Positions 1-5,427 of a stretch of DNA of 64,000 nucleotides are shown here, in pieces. Position 1 is the stretch's first letter. Each line of letters opens with the position of its first letter. Origin of the DNA: a virus; IMG/VR virus record IMGVR_UViG_3300032116_000064, positions 1-64,000 of that record; one strand, written 5' to 3'. The translations under genes were made by a program, and so were the position numbers. The notes beneath the pieces are model-generated. The model ran no database searches. It was not told where the DNA came from and saw only the letters and a list, made by a program, of their open reading frames with translations.

Positions 1-251
1 TCACGCGAACCGGGCTTTCCTACCTTGGTGATCATAAGATCACTACCCCCTAAAACGCGGGGATCAACCTTTTCGCTCTTGACCTTGCCAGATCGACGCA
101 AAGCCTTGCGATTGAACTTCAAAACTTTTTCACTGCGAATCGGACCATACACTCCATCGGCTAGACTAGGCTGGTGAGGGATAGCGATTCCGAGAAAGCA
201 CATGCGAGCCTGTCGCTTTGCATCTTCGATGATTTGAAACTTGGTAGCCAT
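1..251 (-). CDS. Hypothetical early protein, 5' part only (runs off left edge)
   Basis: An open leftward frame starts with ATG at 251 and stays open for 83 codons to the window edge, so its C-terminus is missing. The visible protein begins MATKFQIIEDAKRQ and has a basic stretch around residues 48-62 rich in Arg and Lys. I do not recognise a family. It is supported as a gene by a purine-rich ribosome site (AAAGGAAAAGAAA) just before the ATG and by a consensus promoter at 284-312. It is the most downstream visible member of the leftward early cassette array. Function is unknown; small early phage proteins are often host-takeover factors, but that is inference only. Confidence 0.7.
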   Translation of the reverse strand, partial: MATKFQIIEDAKRQARMCFLGIAIPHQPSLADGVYGPIRSEKVLKFNRKALRRSGKVKSEKVDPRVLGGSDLMITKVGKPGSR

Positions 252-283
252 TTTCTTTTCCTTTGGGTTACTTATGATGATGG

Positions 284-312
284 ATTGTACGAAACTTTTC
301 TTGCTCTGTCAA
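284..312 (-). promoter_or_regulatory. Sigma-70 type promoter for the leftward gene at 1-251
   Basis: On the minus strand a perfect -35 TTGACA (307-312) is separated by 17 bp from TACAAT (284-289). The TGA stop codon of the upstream gene (309-311) lies inside the -35 hexamer, so gene end and promoter share bases. Confidence 0.8.
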
Positions 313-512
313 GAGAGACTGAAACCCAGTTCCATTTCCAGAGACATTTTGCAAACCTTGTCACGAAGAGCGTGAAGTCTAGCGGCTTCTGCCTTATAGG
401 CTTCGTGCTGTTCACCCTGCGTAATCGGCAGGATGGTATCCATAATCCGATTTTCACGGTGGATAATGGCAAGGTGGATGTCTTTCAGTTCAGCAGTAGT
501 CAGGTTTCTCAT
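309..512 (-). CDS. Small helical early protein, unknown function (67 aa)
   Basis: ATG at 512 follows a long purine tract (AAGAGAAAGAGAGAAACGAA) that serves as ribosome site. A full promoter lies at 547-575. The protein begins MRNLTTAELKDIHLAI and is rich in Glu, Lys, Ala and Leu, consistent with an all-helical fold, with no transmembrane stretch. I do not recognise a family. Its stop codon overlaps the -35 box of the next cassette downstream. It sits in a row of small leftward genes each with its own promoter. Overlapping open frames on both strands here lack promoter and ribosome site and are taken as shadows. Confidence 0.75.
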   Translation of the reverse strand: MRNLTTAELKDIHLAIIHRENRIMDTILPITQGEQHEAYKAEAARLHALRDKVCKMSLEMELGFSLS

Positions 513-546
513 TTCGTTTCTCTCTTTCTCTTTCTTACTTATCGGT

Positions 547-575
547 ATTCTATACGAGATTCTTTAGGTTGTCAA
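547..575 (-). promoter_or_regulatory. Sigma-70 type promoter for the gene at 309-512
   Basis: Minus strand: TTGACA (570-575), 17 bp spacer, TAGAAT (547-552, 5 of 6 consensus). It begins 2 bp beyond the stop codon of the upstream gene at 577-729. Confidence 0.75.
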
Positions 576-576
576 G

Positions 577-729
577 TCACCATTCGCCATCATCTTGACC
601 GGGAATGTAGTCCCTTTCATAGACTTCTGTGACGATTTCGCAATGCTCACCACAAGCAGAGCAGATACCATAATCGGGGTTACTCTCACAACCACAGCAA
701 TCGGAAACGAAAAAAACTAACTCATTCAT
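577..729 (-). CDS. Small cysteine-rich, zinc-ribbon-like early protein (50 aa)
   Basis: ATG at 729, TGA at 577-579, preceded by a purine-rich tract and a promoter at 757-784. The 50-residue protein begins MNELVFFVSDCCGC and has Cys pairs at about residues 11-14 (CCGC) and 23-26 (CSAC), then Cys 30. This CxxC...CxxC layout is typical of a small zinc ribbon, probably binding one Zn(II). An acidic C-terminus ends in GEW. Small zinc-ribbon proteins in phage early regions often bind host transcription or replication proteins; that role here is inference. It is shorter than many gene callers accept but has its own promoter and ribosome site. Confidence 0.7.
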   Translation of the reverse strand: MNELVFFVSDCCGCESNPDYGICSACGEHCEIVTEVYERDYIPGQDDGEW

Positions 730-756
730 AACTAACTCTCTTTCTTTCTTTCTCTT

Positions 757-784
757 ATTATACCAAACTTTTCCGTCCCGTCAA
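757..784 (-). promoter_or_regulatory. Sigma-70 type promoter for the zinc-ribbon gene
   Basis: Minus strand: TTGACG (779-784), 16 bp spacer, perfect TATAAT (757-762). It lies 9 bp beyond the stop codon of the gene at 794-1018. Confidence 0.75.
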
Positions 785-793
785 CCCCCTCTT

Positions 794-1018
794 TCAGCGG
801 GGGATTGCAATAAATCCCTTGAAATGGGAAAACGTCAACTTGAGAACCCTATTCGGATACTTTTCGTTGATGTACACTTGAGCAGTGCTTTTCCGATTAT
901 CGGTAGCACCGACATACTGTACAACCGTACCGTTTTCATCGGTAACTTTCCAAACCTTCTTTTGGACCATCTTGGGAAGGCTTGCAATAAAACTGTTAAT
1001 ATGGGTAACTTTTTCCAT
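794..1018 (-). CDS. Early protein, paralogue of the gene at 2438-2659 (74 aa)
   Basis: Start taken at 1018 (MEKVTHIN) because its paralogue at 2438-2659 starts at the equivalent residue. An in-frame ATG at 1024 is possible, as it overlaps the upstream stop (TGATG). By eye about 70% of residues match the paralogue, including HIN, FIASLP, KVTD, ATDNRK, EKYP and LTFSHF. The pattern of short strands around KVTDxNG and ATDNRK suggests a compact alpha/beta protein. I do not recognise a known family. An AAGG ribosome site lies 9 bases before the ATG at 1018. It appears co-transcribed with the 48-residue gene just upstream. Function is unknown. Confidence 0.75.
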   Translation of the reverse strand: MEKVTHINSFIASLPKMVQKKVWKVTDENGTVVQYVGATDNRKSTAQVYINEKYPNRVLKLTFSHFKGFIAIPR

Positions 1019-1023
1019 TTTCA

Positions 1024-1170
1024 TCAACCTTTCATGCTTTCAAAAAACTTACGAACCATTTCATCATTCTTTTTTATATCCTTATTCACAACCGGAAGAC
1101 TATAAGCAATCTTCCTATTGTTTTCATTCTTGATTCTCTTAATCGCATTTTTCATTGTCTTATTCATCAT
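1024..1170 (-). CDS. Short basic early protein (48 aa)
   Basis: Two adjacent ATG codons at 1170 and 1167 precede an open frame ending with TGA at 1024-1026. The product begins MMNKTMKNAIKRIKNEN and is strongly basic, with 13 Lys or Arg residues, and probably helical. The stop overlaps a possible start of the next gene (TGATG), pointing to translational coupling. The ribosome site is a purine tract (AAGAAAGAGAG) about 10 bases upstream. A nucleic-acid or acidic-protein binding role would fit its charge, but no family is recognised. It is the first gene after the 1171-1654 regulatory gap in the leftward direction. Confidence 0.6.
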   Translation of the reverse strand: MMNKTMKNAIKRIKNENNRKIAYSLPVVNKDIKKNDEMVRKFFESMKG

Positions 1171-1291
1171 CTTTCAAACTCTCTTTCTTATACCTATATA
1201 TAGAGCAATCGGTGTGCCAAACATAGATTATTTTTTTGTGCGTATTTCGCGGGAAAAACGCTATGCTATTTTCTGTGCCTAGAGATTAAGC

Positions 1292-1306
1292 GTAGCATTT
1301 TGCTAC
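1292..1306. repeat. Perfect palindrome GTAGCA-TTT-TGCTAC
   Basis: Six-base arms flank a TTT centre. Related copies occur at 1312-1326 (TTGCATTTTGCTATA) and 1356-1370 (GTAGCATTTTGCAAC). The GCATTTTGC cores start at 1295, 1315 and 1359, spaced 20 and 44 bp, close to two and four helical turns, so bound dimers would lie on about the same DNA face. Confidence 0.7.
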
Positions 1307-1448
1307 AGTGTGTTGCATTTTGCTATAGCACTTTTGGCCGAGAAACTATAGCAGTGTAGCATTTTGCAACAGATACCCTATCTTACCACGCCTATTCCTT
1401 GAGCATGGGATATTTTATTCCTAAACACCTCATCGATACGATGTCCTC

Positions 1449-1499
1449 ATTAGTCGTAAGTCTATATATAGCAAGGGTTTACGTCAAATCCGGCCCGCC
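1449..1499. repeat. Intergenic repeat element, copy 1
   Basis: Begins ATTAGTCGTAAGTCTAT, continues through AAGGGTTTACG and ends in CGGCCCGCC. Copy 2 at 2835-2884 shares the same blocks with small changes. A diverged third copy follows at 1508-1544. Read on the minus strand it contains TTGACG, 17 bp and TAGACT, so it may be a weak promoter or a regulator target. Confidence 0.65.
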
Positions 1500-1654
1500 G
1501 CCCTCGCCATAAGTCCTTATGTGGTAAGGCTTTACGTTCAATCCTTACACAGTGTACATACGAACAGCCCAATATACGATACCATGAATACTAGAGCGGT
1601 CATTCTATCCCCTATTGTGGGTGGGTGCTTACCGGTGTGGGTAGGGTGATACGT

Positions 1655-1870
1655 TCATGTAGCATGAATGAACACCTGTTCACTCTTAGTCTGATTCGTG
1701 ATGGTCACGATCCAGTTACGACCACTACCATCCTCACGCATGATAGCATTGACAAGGCCAACGTGAGTATTACCCTTCGGGTCGATCACGGCGGTATACT
1801 TACCAGTTACCATAGATGCGAAGATGGTGTTGAGGTTATTCTTACGGATAGCGTATGCAGTGCCAAACAT
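1655..1870 (-). CDS. Early protein of unknown function (71 aa)
   Basis: ATG at 1870 is preceded by a purine-rich ribosome tract (AAAAGAAAGAGAAAAGAA) and a consensus promoter at 1904-1931. The protein begins MFGTAYAIRKNN. It alternates short polar and hydrophobic stretches (KYTAVIDPKG, NWIVTITN) that look like beta strands, so a small beta-rich fold is likely. There is no signal peptide, membrane helix or cysteine motif. I do not recognise a family. It is the last gene of the upper leftward cluster before the 1171-1654 regulatory gap. An open frame on the other strand at 1625-2077 has no ribosome site and is a shadow. Confidence 0.75.
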   Translation of the reverse strand: MFGTAYAIRKNNLNTIFASMVTGKYTAVIDPKGNTHVGLVNAIMREDGSGRNWIVTITNQTKSEQVFIHAT

Positions 1871-1903
1871 TTCTTTTCTCTTTCTTTTGGTGATGATGAA
1901 TGT

Positions 1904-1931
1904 ATTGTACAGGAATCTTTTTATTTGTCAA
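1904..1931 (-). promoter_or_regulatory. Sigma-70 type promoter for the gene at 1655-1870
   Basis: Minus strand: TTGACA (1926-1931), 16 bp, TACAAT (1904-1909). The TGA stop of the upstream small membrane-protein gene (1928-1930) is embedded in the -35 hexamer. Confidence 0.8.
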
Positions 1932-2047
1932 ATCCCGTCAAGGTATCCGCGAATAGCCTGCCCAACAACGTGAGCAGAGTACGACGCGAACGCAGCGACC
2001 GAAATGTATCCAACGAGCAGCGTATAATCAGCAAAAGTCAAAACCAT
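1928..2047 (-). CDS. Single-pass membrane micro-protein (39 aa)
   Basis: The frame ends with TGA at 1928-1930. ATG at 2047 sits one base after the stop of the gene upstream (TGA-A-ATG) and has a GAG seven bases before it, suggesting re-initiation. An alternative ATG at 2059 would add four residues. The product begins MVLTFADYTLLVGYI and has one hydrophobic stretch of about 20 residues (from TLLVGY to HVVG) flanked by polar ends, so an inner-membrane segment is likely. Phage early membrane micro-proteins can act in superinfection exclusion or membrane takeover; here that is only a possibility. Confidence 0.5.
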   Translation of the reverse strand: MVLTFADYTLLVGYISVAAFASYSAHVVGQAIRGYLDGI

Positions 2048-2048
2048 T

Positions 2049-2174
2049 TCAGCACTCATACCTTTTCAGAAGGGTAAAGAAATCATTCAACGAGAGATTG
2101 TAGCCTACCTCAATACCGTGAACAAAGAGATTGTATCGGTGAGGGCTTTCGATTGTCCAAGTGATTCGTGTCAT
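2049..2174 (-). CDS. Short early protein, apparently leaderless mRNA (41 aa)
   Basis: ATG at 2174 lies only six bases downstream of the TATAAT of the promoter at 2181-2209. Transcription would then start at about the A of the start codon, leaving no room for a ribosome site, as in leaderless mRNAs. The product begins MTRITWTIESPHRYN and ends LLKRYEC. It is mixed alpha/beta in composition and matches no family I know. Its end is followed at once by the start of the membrane micro-protein, so the two form a coupled pair. An internal start is not obvious. Confidence 0.55.
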   Translation of the reverse strand: MTRITWTIESPHRYNLFVHGIEVGYNLSLNDFFTLLKRYEC

Positions 2175-2180
2175 GTTGCT

Positions 2181-2209
2181 ATTATACCTATCGGCTTTCC
2201 GCGTGTCAA
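2181..2209 (-). promoter_or_regulatory. Consensus sigma-70 promoter, leaderless start
   Basis: Minus strand: TTGACA (2204-2209), 17 bp, TATAAT (2181-2186). This is a perfect match to both hexamers with ideal spacing. The downstream ATG begins seven bases after the -10 box. Confidence 0.85.
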
Positions 2210-2227
2210 GTCCTTAAAGAATATTTT

Positions 2228-2377
2228 TTAGAGAATCGTACCATCACCACGGATACGGTACATGATCCCGCCAATGCTATAGAGGTAGATACCCTCGCCC
2301 ATGTTCTGAACGAACGTTGCGGAATATCCATGACGGGCGACAAGGCGACGAACAACGTTTTGAACTTGGATGGTCAT
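2228..2377 (-). CDS. Early protein of unknown function (49 aa)
   Basis: ATG at 2377, stop TAA at 2228-2230, with a ribosome tract AAAGGAAAAAAGAA directly upstream and a consensus promoter at 2402-2429. The protein begins MTIQVQNVVRRLVARHGY. It has a helical N-terminus followed by probable strands around GIYLYSIGGIMYRIRGDG. The last part resembles a small beta hairpin. No family is recognised. It stands alone between two promoters, so it should form its own short transcript or be reached by read-through from 2690-2717. Confidence 0.65.
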   Translation of the reverse strand: MTIQVQNVVRRLVARHGYSATFVQNMGEGIYLYSIGGIMYRIRGDGTIL

Positions 2378-2401
2378 TTCTTTTTTCCTTTGCTTTTCTC
2401 T

Positions 2402-2429
2402 ATTATAGCGTATGGTTTTTAGTTGTCAA
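2402..2429 (-). promoter_or_regulatory. Sigma-70 type promoter for the gene at 2228-2377
   Basis: Minus strand: TTGACA (2424-2429), 16 bp, TATAAT (2402-2407). Both hexamers are perfect. It lies 8 bp beyond the stop codon of the gene at 2438-2659. Confidence 0.85.
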
Positions 2430-2437
2430 GCCCCTTT

Positions 2438-2659
2438 TCAGCGAATCGTAATCAATCCGCCAAAGTGTGAGAAGGTAAGGGTAAGAGCCTGAGAAGGATA
2501 CTTCTCATCGATATACTTCTGAGCGGTATCCTTGCGGTTATCGGTAGCACTCACACACTGGATAACCTTTCCATTCTTATCGGTAACCTTCCAGATTTTC
2601 TTTTCCACAATCCTAGGAAGGCTAGCGATGAAGTCGTTGATATGAGTTGTCTTTTCCAT
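2438..2659 (-). CDS. Early protein, paralogue of the gene at 794-1018 (73 aa)
   Basis: ATG at 2659 follows the purine tract AAAGAAAGAGAGAAAGAAA, with a perfect promoter at 2690-2717. The protein begins MEKTTHINDFIASLP. It matches the 794-1018 product at about 70% of positions, without gaps apart from one residue near the C-terminus (IAIPR against ITIR). The conserved ATDNRK and LTFSHF blocks suggest a functional surface. The family is unknown to me. The two copies sit in separate transcription units about 1.4 kb apart, so they probably arose by duplication and then diverged in role or target. It is the first early gene in the leftward direction. Confidence 0.8.
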   Translation of the reverse strand: MEKTTHINDFIASLPRIVEKKIWKVTDKNGKVIQCVSATDNRKDTAQKYIDEKYPSQALTLTFSHFGGLITIR

Positions 2660-2689
2660 TTTCTTTCTCTCTTTCTTTCTTATGCTCTT

Positions 2690-2717
2690 ATTATACCATA
2701 CTTATCGGCCATGTCAA
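2690..2717 (-). promoter_or_regulatory. Consensus sigma-70 early promoter
   Basis: Minus strand: TTGACA (2712-2717), 16 bp, TATAAT (2690-2695). Perfect hexamers suggest strong host-polymerase transcription immediately after infection. Confidence 0.85.
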
Positions 2718-2834
2718 GGGGCAATCTCAAATATTTTTAAATATAATCTTGTGCCAAAGCAATAAATATTCTCTATAGCAAACGCTGTGCCAAATACATT
2801 ATTCTCTTAAACAGAAGATCGTGATGATCATGTG

Positions 2835-2884
2835 ATTAGTCGTAAGTCTATGTGCTATAAGGGTTTACGGCAAACGCGGCCCAC
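2835..2884. repeat. Intergenic repeat element, copy 2
   Basis: Shares with 1449-1499 the blocks ATTAGTCGTAAGTCTAT, AAGGGTTTACG and CGGCCC in the same order and spacing. In both copies CGTAA near the start and TTACG further on form an inverted pair. Confidence 0.65.
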
Positions 2885-3027
2885 CCTAGACTCTCTGATG
2901 TTAAGATAGGGGATATAGGGGGGTTTTACTTTATAGAAGGTTTTTTCTACGACATGCCGGAAAGTCGAGGGTAGTTGGAACGCAATAATCATTAAATCTT
3001 TGATAAGTATTACCCCATCTTCTTGGA

Positions 3028-3843
3028 TCACCCTTGAGTCTGCCTATCTCTTGCATTTTCTCGGTACGATCCACCCTCAAGATGTTTTGGATTCACACAT
3101 CGTCGGTTGTTACACTTGTGTCTGACTAGTTCTGGATATTCACCAGTATATTTGAACAGTGAAACGCGATGAGGTTTGAAATATCTTGTTGCTACCTGTA
3201 TACTTCTACCATATCCATGATAATCAACACTTCTCCACTCCCAACAACCGCTGTCGGTAACAGTATAGTTATCCTCATTTAATTTCTGAGCCGCCATCAA
3301 TAGCTCTTCCTTTACCTCTTCTATATCGATATTGCGCCAAGCGTTATATAGGCCACAATATGAAGCTATCATCTTACTCTCTTTAAACAGTAAATCATTT
3401 TCATCTTCTAGCGACCAAATATAACAATTGATTGATAATCGATCATTGTAGTGAAACTGCATAAAAGCGTTGTAGTGACTATTAGAGTTTAGAGATGCTA
3501 GATGGTTTTTGTATCTCTCCCCAATATTAGTAGAACTACCAACATAATATCCTACATATCCATTCTTCTTCCTCATTTCGATAACGTATATGCCGCATTG
3601 TTCTAGATTGAAATCAACTGTAGATTTCTGAGATAATTCTATCGAAGAAATAGTTTTAATATCAAAGTCTTTACAAATCTTTTTGATTTGTGCGTAACTT
3701 AATCCTGTAATAGTTTCTATTTCTAAAAACGTAAGATGTTTATTTCTTAGAGAACGAATCTGATTTGCTTCAGCCAACCCAAATCCAAATTGATTTCTTT
3801 TACGTCGTTTGATCACATCCATTGAACCTTTTGGTCTACTCAT
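3028..3843 (-). CDS. Fused GIY-YIG and HNH_3 endonuclease (271 aa)
   Basis: The protein combines three parts. A basic N-terminus with a probable helix-turn-helix (about residues 37-60) should bind DNA. A GIY-YIG nuclease follows, with GIY at 84-86, YVG at 100-102, Arg 110 and a catalytic Glu candidate at 155. The C-terminus is an HNH_3-type domain with CWEW at 200-203, KPHR at 223-226, HKC at 242-244, CVNPKHL at 249-255 and a late Asn. Each nuclease type is common in phage homing endonucleases; both in one chain is unusual. The start at 3843 has AAGGGA seven bases upstream. A TATAAT at 3858-3863 may be its -10 box. It lies at the divergent junction between early and late regions, as expected of a mobile endonuclease insertion. 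Confidence 0.85.
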   Translation of the reverse strand: MSRPKGSMDVIKRRKRNQFGFGLAEANQIRSLRNKHLTFLEIETITGLSYAQIKKICKDFDIKTISSIELSQKSTVDFNLEQCGIYVIEMRKKNGYVGYYVGSSTNIGERYKNHLASLNSNSHYNAFMQFHYNDRLSINCYIWSLEDENDLLFKESKMIASYCGLYNAWRNIDIEEVKEELLMAAQKLNEDNYTVTDSGCWEWRSVDYHGYGRSIQVATRYFKPHRVSLFKYTGEYPELVRHKCNNRRCVNPKHLEGGSYRENARDRQTQG

Positions 3844-3992
3844 TTTAACGTCCCTTAATTATAAGATAAAACCACCCCTATATCATACACGTTTTTCAAA
3901 AGAAATACTACCAGTATCGTATATTAGTACTACCCAATCCACCCCCATTGCCCCTGCTAGATTCATTGAATCTGTTAATTTATCTATATGGC

Positions 3993-4001
3993 GTGTATAA
4001 T
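3993..4001 (+). promoter_or_regulatory. Putative phage-class promoter, GTGTATAAT, ahead of the sigma operon
   Basis: The sequence GTGTATAAT lies 19 bases before the ATG at 4021, in the divergent gap. The same core recurs ahead of structural blocks at 26340, 29360, 38437 and 44693. No good -35 hexamer is present here, and this copy lacks the upstream T-run seen in the others. It also contains a perfect TATAAT and could equally be read by the host sigma factor. Confidence 0.5.
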
Positions 4002-4020
4002 GTTGTATAGGAGACATTTT

Positions 4021-4188
4021 ATGAAAAAGAAACAAACAATTGAAACACAATTGGATTGTCGCGCTACAGCTTCTTTACAAGAACAAATAGACTCTGACTT
4101 GCGTCATGAGGATCGTTCTATTGCATCTTTATTAAACGAAGATAAGCACAAGGATAACGACGATAATGACGCCAAAGATAGCGATTGA
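4021..4188 (+). CDS. Small protein, possible ribbon-helix-helix DNA binder (55 aa)
   Basis: ATG at 4021 is preceded by a clear AGGAGA ribosome site seven bases upstream; an earlier in-frame ATG has none. The protein starts MKKKQTIETQLDCRAT, followed by SLQEQIDSDLRHEDRSIASL. This is a strand and two helices arranged like Arc/MetJ ribbon-helix-helix repressors. The tail is highly acidic (repeated Asp). The match is a pattern judgement only, so a regulator of the divergent promoters is possible but unproven. It overlaps the next gene by 23 bases, and begins the rightward programme right behind a GTGTATAAT promoter motif. Confidence 0.7.
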   Translation: MKKKQTIETQLDCRATASLQEQIDSDLRHEDRSIASLLNEDKHKDNDDNDAKDSD

Positions 4189-4942
4189 AACTTGTAAGCA
4201 GGGCGACCTAGATAATAATGATATTATTCTATGTGGACTACTTGATATAGAAAAGGGAAGCATAGTACTATCAGAGGCTAAATATTACAATTATATATCT
4301 GATGAAAACTCTATAGCTAATACTATTGGATTCGGCCCCGACAATAAGTTCTTCTACAAAATTTCTTCTTATAAAGATAATGCTGTTGTTGGATATGAGA
4401 AGGGTATTGGATATGCCTATGAACATAATAATCAAATCTACTTTAAGCGTGAAGTCCCCCTAATTTACGGTAAAAACGAAAATCACGTTCAATTTATTAA
4501 AAGCTCGTCTAGATTTTATTTTCCAGAAGATTCCATTAGCGTAATAGTCTCTGAGATTCCACCGAGTTTAGCATTACTATATCATGCTCAAAATTCTTTA
4601 GTGGTGGCTAGAGATCCATTTTTTCCAGTTACTCTATCATTACCAAATGATTCTTTACTAGCTACTATTAACGACAATATATGCGCACTATCTTTTGATA
4701 GTAAAGAGTTTAGCGATTACGTGTCGGAAGCTTTATCTAAATACTCAAAACAGCTATCTTTGCGAACTAGTAAGCTTAACGTCAACAAGTTGGCAGCAAA
4801 GCAGTTACAATTAGAACCGTCATCTGGCACTAATGCTAAAAAGGGGACTTTTATTTACGATGAAGAAACTGATACCGTGCAGTTTTATAACGGTGAGAAA
4901 TGGAGAACTCTACAGTGGGTAGACGAAGAAAAAGCGGAATGA
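4166..4942 (+). CDS. Unknown protein with virion-type C-terminal motif (258 aa)
   Basis: The protein begins MTPKIAIETCKQGDL and is mainly beta-rich. Its last 45 residues contain GTFIYDEETDTVQFYNG followed by KWRTLQW. This resembles the short 'value-display' repeat (GTxxYdxxTnxxxxYnGxxW) often seen in phage tail and fibre proteins. No catalytic motif is visible, and I do not recognise the rest. It overlaps the gene before and ends with ATGA, sharing bases with the start of the sigma factor, so these genes are translationally coupled. A virion or assembly protein is the best guess. The ribosome site AAGGA lies 11 bases from the ATG, slightly long. Confidence 0.75.
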   Translation: MTPKIAIETCKQGDLDNNDIILCGLLDIEKGSIVLSEAKYYNYISDENSIANTIGFGPDNKFFYKISSYKDNAVVGYEKGIGYAYEHNNQIYFKREVPLIYGKNENHVQFIKSSSRFYFPEDSISVIVSEIPPSLALLYHAQNSLVVARDPFFPVTLSLPNDSLLATINDNICALSFDSKEFSDYVSEALSKYSKQLSLRTSKLNVNKLAAKQLQLEPSSGTNAKKGTFIYDEETDTVQFYNGEKWRTLQWVDEEKAE

Positions 4943-5427
4943 AAATCCCTAAAAATATGACAGAGGCCCAAGTTATAGATCAGATTAACATTGTTGTTAA
5001 TAGAATGTCGGCCCGCTATACATTCCACGGTTATGAGGTTGATGATATAAAACAAGAAGCTTTCATGATTTGTATGGACGCACTGGAGCGATATGATAGC
5101 AACCGCCCCCTTGAGAATTTCCTAGCAGTTCACTTATCTAACAGGCTTAAAAACTTTGTTCGTGATAACTTTTACACTAAGGGCGAAGAAGAAAAGAAGC
5201 GAGTTCTAAAACCAAGCAGTTTGTCTTATGAAGATTTTACCCCTAGTACAGAATACAACAATGACAATAAAATAGATGCCAGAAGTTTACAAGACACCGT
5301 TGACCGCAAGTTACCTTCAGAATATCGCGCAGATTACTTAAAGTTAATCAATGATGTATACGTGCCAAAGAAACGAAGAGAAGAAATCATAGCGATAATT
5401 AAGGAGTTGTTAGATGAAGAAGGGTAG
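4939..5427 (+). CDS. T4 gp55-like late sigma factor (162 aa)
   Basis: The start at 4939 (MKIPKNMTEAQV) overlaps the previous stop as ATGA. Residues about 25-77 match sigma-70 region 2 as found in T4 gp55. RYTFHGYEVDDIKQE is followed by a helix ending ALERYD and then a NFLAVHLSNRLKNFV helix. gp55 has the equivalent RFNFSGY...KQE block. In that family region 2 binds the core polymerase coiled coil and the -10 element of late promoters. The C-terminus is charged and helical (KKRREEIIAIIKELL); whether it binds a sliding clamp as in T4 cannot be told. Family length is similar (gp55 is 185 aa). It probably directs host RNA polymerase to the GTGTATA-type motifs listed here. Confidence 0.75.
   Translation: MKIPKNMTEAQVIDQINIVVNRMSARYTFHGYEVDDIKQEAFMICMDALERYDSNRPLENFLAVHLSNRLKNFVRDNFYTKGEEEKKRVLKPSSLSYEDFTPSTEYNNDNKIDARSLQDTVDRKLPSEYRADYLKLINDVYVPKKRREEIIAIIKELLDEEG

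Larger units (their letters stand above)
1171..1654. promoter_or_regulatory. Regulatory gap with promoter, palindromes and repeats
   Basis: No credible gene lies in these 484 bases. In the leftward direction, a possible promoter sits at 1193-1220: TTGGCA (1215-1220), 16 bp, TATAGG, or TATATA at a 14 bp spacer. Three GCATTTTGC cores lie at 1295, 1315 and 1359, the first inside a perfect palindrome. A similar imperfect palindrome is at 1407-1421. A roughly 50 bp element at 1449-1499 recurs at 2835-2884, with a diverged copy at 1508-1544. The composition suggests an operator or replication-origin region; which one cannot be decided from sequence alone. Confidence 0.6.
2660..3027. promoter_or_regulatory. 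Upper regulatory gap with early promoter and repeats
   Basis: No gene is seen in these 368 bases. The promoter for the first early gene is at 2690-2717. Two GTGCCAAA copies lie at 2751-2758 and 2787-2794, 36 bp apart; a third is at 1214-1221 in the other regulatory gap. A CTATAGCAAACGC stretch near 2774 resembles the reverse complement of the 1315 palindrome core. Copy 2 of the 50 bp element is at 2835-2884. The rest, up to the end of the nuclease gene, shows nothing distinct beyond a short inverted repeat TAGAA/TTCTA near 2935-2950. Confidence 0.5.

Noticed and set aside
174-632. Plus-strand open frame of 152 codons near the left end
   Set aside because: It lies antisense to three cassette genes with promoters and ribosome sites; composition is shadow-like (many Phe, Leu, Ser).
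1625-2077. Plus-strand open frame of 150 codons in the early region
   Set aside because: It runs antisense to three small genes that have consensus promoters, and has no ribosome site of its own.
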